This document shows, in pieces, positions 1 through 6,356 of a stretch of DNA of 7,759 bases. Within the stretch, counting starts at the first letter, position 1, and each line of letters starts with the position of its first letter. The notes beneath the pieces are model-generated. The model did not search any database. It saw nothing but the letters and a program-made list of their open reading frames with translations, and was not told where the DNA came from. The translations under genes were made by a program, and so were the position numbers. The DNA comes from Pontiella desulfatans (GTDB lineage Bacteria > Verrucomicrobiota > Kiritimatiellia > Kiritimatiellales > Pontiellaceae): the NCBI GenBank assembly GCA_029287275.1, contig JARFRL010000120.1:1-7759 (forward strand). Direction: 5' to 3'.

Positions 1-1
1 C

Positions 2-466
2 GTGATCGAGCTGGTCCGCGGCAAAACCCAAAAGCCGATCATTCCAAAGCTCGCGCCGAACGTGCCGAACATCGCGGCCTTCGCGAAAGCGGCCGAGAAT
101 TGCGGCTCCGACGCGATCGCGATCATGAACACGATGCCCGCGATGGCCATCAACATCGACACGCTCGAGCCGGAGCTCGCCAACAAATTCGGCGGGCTCA
201 GCGGCCCGCCGATCAAACCGATCGCGATCAAGCTGGTGTTCGACGCGGCGCGGGCGATCCAAATTCCAATCATCGGCATGGGCGGCGTCTTCGAGCCCGA
301 AGACGCGATCGAATTCATGATCGCGGGCGCGACCTCCGTCGCGGTCGGCACCGCGAACTTCGTGGACCCGACCACCATCGACCGCGTGATCGACGGCATC
401 GAAAGCTATCTCGTCGAAAAGGGGCATGGCTGCGTGTCCGACATCGTCGACACCGTTAAGATTTAA
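2..466 (+). CDS. pyrD: Dihydroorotate dehydrogenase, class 1B catalytic subunit (5'-truncated by window edge)
   Basis: This enzyme oxidises dihydroorotate to orotate in pyrimidine synthesis; class 1B forms are cytosolic and pass electrons to NAD through a PyrK partner. Only the C-terminal 154 residues are visible (full members are about 300-310 residues), so the N-terminal half with the catalytic cysteine loop lies outside the window. Diagnostic family blocks are clear: KLAPNV (FMN/substrate lysine region, residue 16), INTMPAM-like INT block around residues 42-48, GGLSGPPIKPIA (64-75), IPIIGMGGV phosphate-binding strand (89-97) and the terminal FMN phosphate motif VAVGTANF (113-120). The GLSGP.IKP and GTANF wording matches class 1B rather than the membrane class 2 enzymes. 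The frame is open to the left edge; the GTG at base 2 is internal, not a start. The next gene begins 9 bases after the stop, suggesting an operon. PyrK is not visible here. Confidence 0.95.
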   Translation: MIELVRGKTQKPIIPKLAPNVPNIAAFAKAAENCGSDAIAIMNTMPAMAINIDTLEPELANKFGGLSGPPIKPIAIKLVFDAARAIQIPIIGMGGVFEPEDAIEFMIAGATSVAVGTANFVDPTTIDRVIDGIESYLVEKGHGCVSDIVDTVKI

Positions 467-475
467 TCTGGAAAA

Positions 476-1069
476 ATGAACGCGCCATTTAAATTCGGAA
501 TCAAGATCGGCCTCGGCGCCTTGTTCGCGGGCGCCATCGTCGCGTACGCGTTCGTTCAGCCGTTCGAGCCGGACGCGGTCCGCGGCGCGATTCCGTATGG
601 CGCGTCGTTCGTTTTCAAAGCCGAGAGTCTGGGCGATCTGCTTCAAAGCCCCGTGCGCGGCCAGCTCGACAAGGCGTTGGGCGCCGGGAACTCGCTGCGG
701 GAGATCGCCGAATCGAGCGCGTGGACCAAACAGGTCGCGGCCGCCGAGATCGCGGTGGCGGACATTCCGTTCCGCTCCGCCGGCGCGCGCAAATCGTGGG
801 CGGCGGCGAGCTGGGTCGGCTGGCGGAGCCCGTGGCTGCGCTGGAGGTTGGAACACGCCCGCGACGACCGCCTCGACTTCATGGGCAAACATTCCGTCTG
901 GCCGGTCTGGCGCTACGACGCGCCGGACATCGCCCGCGGCATGAGCCTCACCTTCGCGCTGACCGACAACCTGTTCATCGTCTGTCTGTCGGAAAGCCCG
1001 ACGGATATTTTTCTACTGCTCGACACCTACGATGGCCGGCATCCCGCCGCGCGCCACGACAAAGGATAA
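476..1069 (+). CDS. Membrane-anchored protein of unknown function, possibly an N-terminal remnant
   Basis: I do not recognise this 197-residue protein with confidence. A short basic N-terminus is followed by one hydrophobic segment (about residues 8-27), an inside-to-outside membrane anchor, then a soluble part predicted outside the cytoplasm. The segment AIPYGASFVFKAESL (38-52) followed by an LL..PVRGQLDKAL helix resembles the opening of large bacterial proteins of the DUF3352 kind, which are several hundred residues long; this is only a resemblance. The sequence looks well folded to about residue 187 (hydrophobic strand LFIVCLSES at 166-174, then IFLLLDTYDG at 178-187), after which it ends in a low-quality tail, GRHPAARHDKG, that overlaps the ribosome binding site of the next gene. 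That is what a gene cut short by a deletion would look like. The start ATG has only a weak TGGAAA upstream; translation may be coupled to pyrD, 9 bases before. Confidence 0.7.
   Translation: MNAPFKFGIKIGLGALFAGAIVAYAFVQPFEPDAVRGAIPYGASFVFKAESLGDLLQSPVRGQLDKALGAGNSLREIAESSAWTKQVAAAEIAVADIPFRSAGARKSWAAASWVGWRSPWLRWRLEHARDDRLDFMGKHSVWPVWRYDAPDIARGMSLTFALTDNLFIVCLSESPTDIFLLLDTYDGRHPAARHDKG
1061..1066 (+). promoter_or_regulatory. Ribosome binding site setting the lipoprotein start
   Basis: AAAGGA lies 7 bases before the ATG at 1074 and overlaps the last codons of the upstream gene (its TAA is 1067-1069). It selects 1074 over the in-frame ATG at 1032, because only 1074 gives an N-terminal lipoprotein signal. 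The arrangement implies that ribosomes finishing the upstream gene re-initiate here. Confidence 0.75.
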
Positions 1070-1073
1070 CGCC

Positions 1074-2051
1074 ATGAAACTGATCAGATTTTCCATCATC
1101 GCCGCGGGCGCCGTTCTGGCGGGATGCGTCTCGGACGACGCGACCATCAACGGCGGCGAAGAGTTTTTGTTGCCGGAAATGCAGCAGAACACCTACCTCT
1201 CGCACGCGAAAATGCCGCAGCACTTCGGATTCCAGGTTTACGCGGTGAAGGACGGCGTCGCGATGAGCGGCGAGGCGCGGTTGCATCCGAACCACTTGGC
1301 GACCGCCAAAATCCTGAAGGGCAGCGTTCCGGTCATTGAGCTCGAAGGCCGCGCCAACCGTTTCAAACTGAACGCGCTGATTGATCCGAGCTCGCCCAGC
1401 ACCTGGATGGAGTTCGGAAAGGCGCAGGAATTCGAGGCGAAGTTTCTGGGCGTTGACGAGGTGGCGATTCCCTACCGCGGCGGATACAACACCGGCGGCG
1501 CGTCGGCCTACGCGGCGGTGGTGTCGCAGTTCCGAATCGACCAGCTTTTCATGGAGAACATTCCGCTTTACGTCCGCATGGCGCTGAACTCGCTCGGCCC
1601 GCTGGCGCGCGGCGTCAAGGTGCCGAACGTCGACATGATAATGGGCTGGGACATGATCAAAACGTTCGAGTACGTCCAGTTCGATTTCGACGCCCAGGCG
1701 ATCCAGTTTTCCTCCAGCATTCCCTACGTGCCGCATCAGGATCTGCTGATGACGACGGCGCGGATTCAGAAGCAACCGGGTTTCGGGCTGGCGGTCGAGG
1801 GCGCGATTTTCGGCCAGTCGACGCCGATCCTGCTGGACTTCGCGGGCGCGTATCACTTCGCCCGCGGCGACGTGAAAGTGAGCCAGACGAAGCAGGTGAG
1901 CCTGGGTGAAGTGGTTTATCGCAAGGTCCCGACGATGTTGCTTCCGCCGAACAGCTCGCCGCCGCGCGCGGGACGGCTGATGCTGGAGAAGTACATCATC
2001 ACGGTCTGCCCGCGGCTCGGCGTGGTCTACTTCGAGCGCGTCCCCATGTAG
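1074..2051 (+). CDS. Lipoprotein with a pepsin/retropepsin-like two-lobed fold and degraded catalytic motifs
   Basis: The 325-residue product begins with a lipoprotein signal: hydrophobic segment 7-16 and lipobox LAGC with cysteine 18, so it should be lipid-anchored outside the inner membrane. The body reads like two aspartic-protease lobes. Lobe 1 has FKLNALIDPSSPSTWM (97-112) where family members have a DTG(A/S) motif, and MIMGWDMIKTFEYVQFDF (188-205) resembles the hydrophobic-hydrophobic-Gly closing strand (ILGxDxL...DF). Lobe 2 repeats this: GAIFGQSTPILLDFAGAY (243-260) and RLMLEKYIITVCPRLGVVYF (301-320). The aspartates (D104, D255) remain, but DTG has become DPS and DFA, so peptidase activity is doubtful and a binding role is more likely. 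The fold assignment is my reading of motifs, not a database hit. The start is set by the AAAGGA site; the upstream stop is 4 bases before. The 3' end overlaps the convergent ygbA gene by 25 bases. Confidence 0.85.
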   Translation: MKLIRFSIIAAGAVLAGCVSDDATINGGEEFLLPEMQQNTYLSHAKMPQHFGFQVYAVKDGVAMSGEARLHPNHLATAKILKGSVPVIELEGRANRFKLNALIDPSSPSTWMEFGKAQEFEAKFLGVDEVAIPYRGGYNTGGASAYAAVVSQFRIDQLFMENIPLYVRMALNSLGPLARGVKVPNVDMIMGWDMIKTFEYVQFDFDAQAIQFSSSIPYVPHQDLLMTTARIQKQPGFGLAVEGAIFGQSTPILLDFAGAYHFARGDVKVSQTKQVSLGEVVYRKVPTMLLPPNSSPPRAGRLMLEKYIITVCPRLGVVYFERVPM

Positions 2052-2377
2052 CGTTTCGAGCGGATTAGATGGCGGATCGCGAGAACGGGATGCCGCGTTG
2101 GCATCCGCGGTCCGGCGTAGCGCATCACCTCTTGAACGCGCGCGCGTTTTTCGGGCGCGTAGCAGTGGACCTCGCATTGGTTGCAAACCGGTTTATCGAC
2201 GCCGAACGGGCATTTCGCGACGCGGCTGGCCGCGTAGTCCAACAGCTCGGCGCACTCCGCGCAGGGTTCGCTCCGCGCGCCGTGGTGGGCCCGGCAGTAG
2301 ATCGCGATCATCGCGGCGATGGTTTTGAGTTCGAGGTTCACGCGACGAGTTGTACGTGAAGCGGACCCGCGTTCCAA
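2027..2377 (-). CDS. ygbA: YgbA family (nitrous oxide-stimulated promoter family) cysteine-rich protein
   Basis: The family is named after E. coli ygbA, an NsrR-repressed gene linked to growth under nitrosative stress; its biochemical role is not settled. Up to 116 residues with the family signature: IYCRAHH (26-32), PC..C.ELLDYA (38-49), CPFG.DKP.C..C..HCY.P (56-75) and the closing VMRYAGPRM..RHPVLAIRHL (84-104). Seven cysteines (28, 39, 42, 56, 65, 68, 72) in paired spacing suggest a metal or Fe-S site; this is an inference. The start is uncertain: the first candidate is TTG at 2377, with GTG at 2341 as the alternative, and neither has a good ribosome binding site. The gene converges on the lipoprotein gene (25-base overlap of 3' ends) and diverges from the porin gene. 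No NsrR-like operator was identified. Confidence 0.88.
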   Translation of the reverse strand: MERGSASRTTRRVNLELKTIAAMIAIYCRAHHGARSEPCAECAELLDYAASRVAKCPFGVDKPVCNQCEVHCYAPEKRARVQEVMRYAGPRMPTRHPVLAIRHLIRSKRYMGTRSK

Positions 2378-2423
2378 GCTCGGTAAACCCGTTTTTCGCC
2401 ATCAACATTCACGCGCCCCGGCG

Positions 2424-2451
2424 TTGCGTTTCCGTTAAAAACGGCTACTAT
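2424..2451 (+). promoter_or_regulatory. Sigma-70-like promoter of the porin gene
   Basis: TTGCGT (2424-2429), a 16-base spacer and TACTAT (2446-2451) form a good housekeeping-type promoter, placing the transcript start near 2458 and leaving a leader of about 45 bases. The porin ribosome binding site is AAGGGG at 2491-2496, 6 bases before the ATG at 2503. Confidence 0.6.
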
Positions 2452-2469
2452 CCGTTCCTAAGCAAACGG
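2432..2469. promoter_or_regulatory. Candidate operator: four CCGTT/AACGG half-sites across the porin promoter
   Basis: CCGTT-AAA-AACGG (2432-2444) is a perfect 13-base palindrome lying inside the -35/-10 spacer. A second pair, CCGTT (2452-2456) and AACGG (2465-2469), lies over the expected transcript start. The two CCGTT half-sites start 20 bases apart, about two helical turns. A repressor or activator binding here would control porin expression. The factor is unknown. Confidence 0.4.
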
Positions 2470-2502
2470 TTACTCGATTCAACTCAACGAAAGGGGAAGC
2501 TC

Positions 2503-3783
2503 ATGAAACACCTGTTGATCACCCTATTGCTACTGTCCGCGGCGGCTTATTCGCAAGAAGCCGCGCACGTTCAGGAACCGGACGCCGCGCACGTCGAGGA
2601 ACAGACGGGACACGCGAATTGGCCCTCGCTCGACGAACTCTGGAACGAAACGAAAACCGGGAACGACCTGAAATCCTGGCTCGTCGACGGGACGCCTTCC
2701 GCGGAAATCCTGCTGGGCTATGAATACTCCGATTTGAAGGGCAACGCGACCGATCCCGCGCACGCGATGCTGACACGGACGCGGCTGAACTATTTGACGG
2801 GCCAACTTCACGGATTCGACGCGTTCGTTCAGGCGCAATACGTCGGCCCGCTGAACGATCACTACAGCTATCCGGGACGCCCGAACGGCTATGACCCCGT
2901 CTCGGATCCGGAAAACTTCCGGTTTCATCAGGCTTACCTCGCCTACACCGGATACGACTCGGTCGGGCGGCTCGGCTCGCAGGAGATCCTGCTCGACAAT
3001 CAACGCCTCATCGGAAACGTCGGCTGGCGGCTGAATGGCCAGTCGTTCAACGCGGGCTCGATCCAAAACGAATCGGTCGAGAACCTGAAGCTGTATTACG
3101 CCTACGCCGACAGCATCAACGACATTCTCGGCGACACCATTCAGGGCCGTCAATACCACCTGCTGAACGGCGAATACAAGCTGGGCGAAAAGAACAAACT
3201 CGCCGCGTTCGCGTATCTGCAGCGCAACGACAACAGCGCCGCGAACAGCAAGGTCGACACCTACGGCGCCCGCTTTTGGGGCGCGTCGGACGCGCTCGGC
3301 TATGAAGCCATGGGCGCACTGCAACGAAGCGCGTATTACGGCTTGCTTAAGGGCGACCTCAAACTGGAATCCGTGAATCTGGGCCTCGGCGCGGAATACA
3401 TTTCCGGCGGCGGGGGCGACAACAACTTCCAGACGCTCAACGGCACCGCGCATAAGTTCAACGGCTGGGCGGACCAATTCCTTGGAACCGGCGGCGGTCT
3501 GAACAGCGGCCTTGTCGATCTGTGGGGCGAAGGCTCCGTCATGGTCGCGGAAAAGCTCAAACTCCAGGGCGTGGCGCACTTCTTCAACACCGCGTACAAC
3601 ACGCCGACCACCGCGTTCTCCGGCGTCTATGGTTACGAGCTCGATTTCCTCGCGAAATACCCCGTGTGCGAGAACTTCGACGTGCTCGCCAAACTCGCCT
3701 ATTACATCCAAGGCGACAACGACCCCGGAAACTTCACGAACGACGAAACCGTTTTCTGGCTCCGCGGCACGATGCGCTTCTAG
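2503..3783 (+). CDS. Outer-membrane beta-barrel porin, alginate-export family-like
   Basis: The 426-residue product starts with a signal peptide (MKHLLITLLLLSAAAYS, cleavage after serine 17) and ends in WLRGTMRF, a C-terminal phenylalanine beta-signal recognised by the BAM machinery, so it should be an outer-membrane barrel. Blocks typical of the alginate-export (AlgE-like) group are visible: TRTRLNYLTG (91-100), LGSQEILLDNQRLIGNVGWR (157-176, the family's RxE...DQR.vG..GWR signature), QSFNAG (180-185), and HKFNGWADQFLGT...GLVDLWG (317-342). The substrate is unknown; in this family members serve alginate or, in many bacteria, other carbohydrates. The mature N-terminus carries a small tandem repeat (AAHVQE / AAHVEE) and acidic residues before the first strand. 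The start is fixed by AAGGGG and the signal peptide. The gene stands alone with its own promoter. No clear terminator follows, apart from the inverted repeat at 3845-3911. Confidence 0.88.
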   Translation: MKHLLITLLLLSAAAYSQEAAHVQEPDAAHVEEQTGHANWPSLDELWNETKTGNDLKSWLVDGTPSAEILLGYEYSDLKGNATDPAHAMLTRTRLNYLTGQLHGFDAFVQAQYVGPLNDHYSYPGRPNGYDPVSDPENFRFHQAYLAYTGYDSVGRLGSQEILLDNQRLIGNVGWRLNGQSFNAGSIQNESVENLKLYYAYADSINDILGDTIQGRQYHLLNGEYKLGEKNKLAAFAYLQRNDNSAANSKVDTYGARFWGASDALGYEAMGALQRSAYYGLLKGDLKLESVNLGLGAEYISGGGGDNNFQTLNGTAHKFNGWADQFLGTGGGLNSGLVDLWGEGSVMVAEKLKLQGVAHFFNTAYNTPTTAFSGVYGYELDFLAKYPVCENFDVLAKLAYYIQGDNDPGNFTNDETVFWLRGTMRF

Positions 3784-3844
3784 CCGCGATCAACCGAAAA
3801 CCCCGGGATTTAGAAGAAGAACCGCCCCCGTCGCTGTTTTTATC

Positions 3845-3911
3845 GACAAATTTTTCCGCGGCTAAAAACCCGTTTTTATTAGGATTTATGGCCGCCGCGG
3901 AAATATTTGTC
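3845..3911. repeat. Nested inverted repeat, 18-base arms
   Basis: Arms 3845-3862 (GACAAATTTTTCCGCGGC) and 3894-3911 are reverse complements at 17 of 18 positions. Inside the 31-base loop a second perfect inverted repeat, TAAAAAC-CC-GTTTTTA (3863-3878), follows the left arm directly. As RNA this would be a strong hairpin ending porin transcription; as DNA it could be an operator or the remnant of a small mobile element. It ends 17 bases before the promoter of the first small-RNA element. Nothing else was seen in 3784-3844. Confidence 0.6.
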
Positions 3912-3928
3912 AGGAATTTTCACTTTTT

Positions 3929-3958
3929 GGATAACGCTTCGCGGAAACCCCTCGTATT
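3929..3958 (+). promoter_or_regulatory. ECF-type promoter, copy 1
   Basis: GGATAAC (3929-3935), 17 bases, CGTATT (3953-3958). The same two boxes with the same spacing occur at 7030-7059, while the spacer between them has diverged. ECF sigma factors commonly use a GGAAC-like -35 and a CGT-containing -10 about 16-17 bases apart, and a sigma factor gene is encoded between the two copies. No housekeeping -35 box is conserved between the copies at the proper distance. Recognition by the linked sigma factor is inferred. Confidence 0.55.
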
Positions 3959-3962
3959 AAGT

Positions 3963-4077
3963 AGTGAACCCAACAACAACCCAATTGAAGCCAAGCGGCT
4001 CAAGTGAACCCAAACCAACCGCTCAACTTCTTGAATTACTCCGACTACCCCGCCCTCACCCAGCGGGGTTTTCTTTT
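3963..4077 (+). ncRNA. Candidate small RNA, copy 1 (about 115 nt)
   Basis: The expected start is A3963, five bases after the -10 box. The transcript would begin AGTGAACCCAACAA and contains three AACCCAA motifs (3967-3973, 3978-3984, 4007-4013). A hairpin follows: lower stem GAAG/CTTC (3987-3990 with 4027-4030), a 3x3 internal loop, upper stem AGCGG/CCGCT (3994-3998 with 4019-4023), and a 20-base loop holding AAGTGAACCCAAAC. TTACTCC comes next, then the terminator. Copy 2 at 7064-7176 has the same order of parts. A GTG-initiated frame beginning at 4004 was not accepted as a protein because it is not conserved in copy 2. Since the kinase gene starts 57 bases beyond the T-tract, a role as a leader with an attenuator is the main alternative. 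I do not recognise a known RNA family. Confidence 0.6.
4048..4077 (+). terminator. Intrinsic terminator of small RNA copy 1
   Basis: CCCCGC (4048-4053) pairs with GCGGGG (4063-4068) across a 9-base loop and is followed by TTTTCTTTT (4069-4077). The stem is short but all G-C. The trailing TTTTGCCCACG is shared with copy 2. Confidence 0.75.
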
Positions 4078-4104
4078 GCCCACGTCCGGCGACGATGCTA
4101 CGCT
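4076..4104 (+). promoter_or_regulatory. Possible separate promoter of the kinase gene
   Basis: TTGCCC (4076-4081), a 17-base spacer and TACGCT (4099-4104) resemble the porin promoter (TTG...TAC..T). The -35 box overlaps the end of the terminator T-tract. If used, transcription starts near 4111, giving a leader of about 24 bases. The match is weak; read-through from the ECF-type promoter is the alternative. Confidence 0.3.
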
Positions 4105-4134
4105 TTTCGATGATTTTCCAAAACGTGGAAACAT

Positions 4135-6354
4135 ATGGACGATTCAAACGAAAAAAACCGCGCGAACGATAAAACCAGCCCCCCGGGCCGGGAAATCGGC
4201 AACGCCAACCTGTTCGCGGACGACATCGTGTTCTCCAACACGGAAAAAATCCTTTTCGAGGAGGATCTCGAGCGAAACCCCGCGGCGAACCGCGAAGGCT
4301 TGATGGATGGAAATCCGGAAGATCGCTACTCCGCCAACAAGAAGCTGAACCAAGGCGGTATGAAAGCCATTTGGGAGGTCGACGACCACCGCACGGCGCG
4401 CAAAGTGGCCATGGCGCTCATCCAAGATTCGAAAATCGCGGCCGAGGACGATATCGACGCGTTTCTGTATGAAGCCCGTCTGACCGCGAACCTCCAGCAT
4501 CCCAACATCATCCCGATCTACGACATCGCGCTGGACGAAAACGGCAATCCCTATTTCACGATGAAAGCGCTCAAGGGCGAAACGCTGGGCGAGATCATCA
4601 AACAGCTCCAGGCGGGAAACCCGGAATACGCGGCGCGCTACACGCGAACCCGCCTGCTCGCGATCTTCCTCAAGGTGTGCAACGCGATCGACTACGCGCA
4701 CGCCAAAGGCGTGATTCATCTGGACCTGAAACCCTCGAACATCAACGTCGGCGATTTCGGCGACGTGCACGTGCTCGACTGGGGGCTTTCGACCCTCATC
4801 ACCCATTTGAATGAATACGAAGGCGAACCGGTCTCCTGGCGAAGCATGGACGACGTGTCGCTCGAGAACGGTCAAACCCTCACGCGCTACCTAGAAGGCG
4901 CCGCGAAAAGCCGCGAGCGAAAAAACATGGTGGGCGGAACGCCGGGCTACATGGCGCCCGAACAAGCCCAAGGCATTCCGTCCGACATCGACTTCCAAAC
5001 CGACGTCTACATGCTCGGCGCCATGCTCTACGAAATCCTGACCCACCACTGCCCCATCAGCGGCGGCACGGTGAAGGACGCGCTCCAGAAAACCGTGCGC
5101 GGCGATTTCGAGCCGCCCGACCAACGCGCCCCGGAACGCAAGATCCCCGCGCCGCTCGTCGCGATCGTGATGAAGGCGATGGCGACGGACCCCGCCGACC
5201 GCTACCCCCATGTCGCCGCGCTGATTTCCGACGTCCATAAATTTCAAGACGGGTTCGCCACCATCGCGGAAAACCCGACCTTCATCACCCACCTGAGTTT
5301 GCTGATCAAAAGACATAAGCTGGCGGTCGGCCTCATCACCGCGACCGCCGCGATCATCGGAGCGGTTTTGTTCCAAAGCTTCAGCTCGATCAAACGCAGC
5401 GAACGCGTCGCGCTCGACGCGCTGGCCGAGCTGAAGGAGAAAAACGACTACATCGCGGCAACGGCCCGAACGGTCGCTCCGGATTACCTCGACCTGATGG
5501 CCGAACAAGAAAAGAACTACGACTTCGCCGCGGCGGAACAATCGCTGAACACCGCGCTCGCGTTCGATCCGGATCTGGAGACGGGCTGGCTGTTCAAAGG
5601 CGTGCTCGCGATGTGCCAGCTCGATTTCACCAACGCGTGGAACATCCTGTCCGGAAACCACGGCCACCCGGTGCGTAGCGATCCTCCCGCGGTCCGGCTG
5701 GCCAGAAAATACATGGAACTCGGACCGATCACCGACGCGGAACTCCCTCAATTGGTGAAGGACTTCAAGGCCTATAACGTCGCGGCGGGAATTCCGCGCT
5801 TGTTCCATCACCTCAACCGAACGGACTTCGACCCCGAGACCCGCTTCCCCGCCATCGCGAAGTCGTTGGAAATTCTCAACCCCAAAGCCGGCGAGGTCGA
5901 GCTCAGCTGGCAGGGAGCCGTCGCGGGAGGCTGGATCATCGACATCGGGGGCAATCCCGACTTGAACGACATCTCCGCTCTCTGCGGCCTGAAAATCCTG
6001 CTATTGAACGCGAGCGGCATTGGCGAGCCCGACCTGAATCTGCTGACCGAAGAAGGCATGGTGGAGCTTCGCCTCGGCGGAACGCCGCTGAATCTCATGT
6101 TCGATCTCGATCAAATGCGCGATCTGCAATCGCTCGATATCAGTCGAACCCGCATTCGCGACCTGTCGAACCTCATTCGTTATCCCAAACTGCGTTCGCT
6201 GAACATCAGCGGGATCGACGGCCTGAGTATTTCGCCGCGACTCATTTGGAACCGAAACCTGAAAATTCTAACGGTCTCCAAGGAGTTCGAAGACGACCCG
6301 ACCATCCGCGACCTCGCCCGCCGGGGCGTCATCATCATTTACAGCGACGACTGA
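4135..6354 (+). CDS. Transmembrane Ser/Thr protein kinase with TPR-like and leucine-rich-repeat sensor region
   Basis: The 739-residue product has a cytoplasmic kinase domain (about 66-370), one membrane segment (about 394-416), a short helical linker, a TPR-like helix pair (462-505) and leucine-rich repeats (about 605-700: LNDISALCGLKILLLNASGI, LQSLDISRTRIRDLSNL, LRSLNISGIDGLS). Catalytic motifs: HLDLKPSN (195-202) with D197, K199 and N202; DWG (215-217) for DFG; GTPGYMAPEQ (268-277); E113 as probable helix-C glutamate. HLD lacks the arginine of HRD kinases. The usual beta-3 lysine is alanine (A94 in KVAMAL), and the nucleotide loop NQGGMKA has lysine (K77) at the third glycine, as in WNK kinases. 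The start ATG has a weak TGGA upstream. The sigma gene begins 2 bases after the stop, so kinase and sigma factor are probably partners: the sensor region outside the membrane controls the kinase, which acts on the sigma factor. That link is inferred. Confidence 0.93.
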   Translation: MDDSNEKNRANDKTSPPGREIGNANLFADDIVFSNTEKILFEEDLERNPAANREGLMDGNPEDRYSANKKLNQGGMKAIWEVDDHRTARKVAMALIQDSKIAAEDDIDAFLYEARLTANLQHPNIIPIYDIALDENGNPYFTMKALKGETLGEIIKQLQAGNPEYAARYTRTRLLAIFLKVCNAIDYAHAKGVIHLDLKPSNINVGDFGDVHVLDWGLSTLITHLNEYEGEPVSWRSMDDVSLENGQTLTRYLEGAAKSRERKNMVGGTPGYMAPEQAQGIPSDIDFQTDVYMLGAMLYEILTHHCPISGGTVKDALQKTVRGDFEPPDQRAPERKIPAPLVAIVMKAMATDPADRYPHVAALISDVHKFQDGFATIAENPTFITHLSLLIKRHKLAVGLITATAAIIGAVLFQSFSSIKRSERVALDALAELKEKNDYIAATARTVAPDYLDLMAEQEKNYDFAAAEQSLNTALAFDPDLETGWLFKGVLAMCQLDFTNAWNILSGNHGHPVRSDPPAVRLARKYMELGPITDAELPQLVKDFKAYNVAAGIPRLFHHLNRTDFDPETRFPAIAKSLEILNPKAGEVELSWQGAVAGGWIIDIGGNPDLNDISALCGLKILLLNASGIGEPDLNLLTEEGMVELRLGGTPLNLMFDLDQMRDLQSLDISRTRIRDLSNLIRYPKLRSLNISGIDGLSISPRLIWNRNLKILTVSKEFEDDPTIRDLARRGVIIIYSDD

Positions 6355-6356
6355 CC

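Noticed and set aside
975..2186. Minus-strand open frame of 403 codons across the lipoprotein gene
   Set aside because: Arginine- and histidine-rich shadow translation typical of GC-rich DNA; it overlaps two well-supported genes.
2530..3711. Long minus-strand open frame (393 codons) opposite the porin gene
   Set aside because: It mirrors the porin codon pattern, has no recognisable motif or ribosome binding site, and the plus strand has a signal peptide, family blocks and beta-signal.
3961..4048. Possible long-range pairing GTAGT/ACTAC in copy 1 and TTAGT/ACTAA in copy 2
   Set aside because: The pairing changes consistently, but it is only five bases, and in copy 2 the 3' partner sits in the terminator loop while in copy 1 it precedes the stem. 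Too likely by chance to claim.
4004..4303. GTG-initiated small protein inside small RNA copy 1 (begins MNPN), with a similar GTG start at 7108 in copy 2
   Set aside because: The two readings share only the MNPN of the conserved loop and then diverge completely, and both cross the terminator. RNA structure explains the conservation better.
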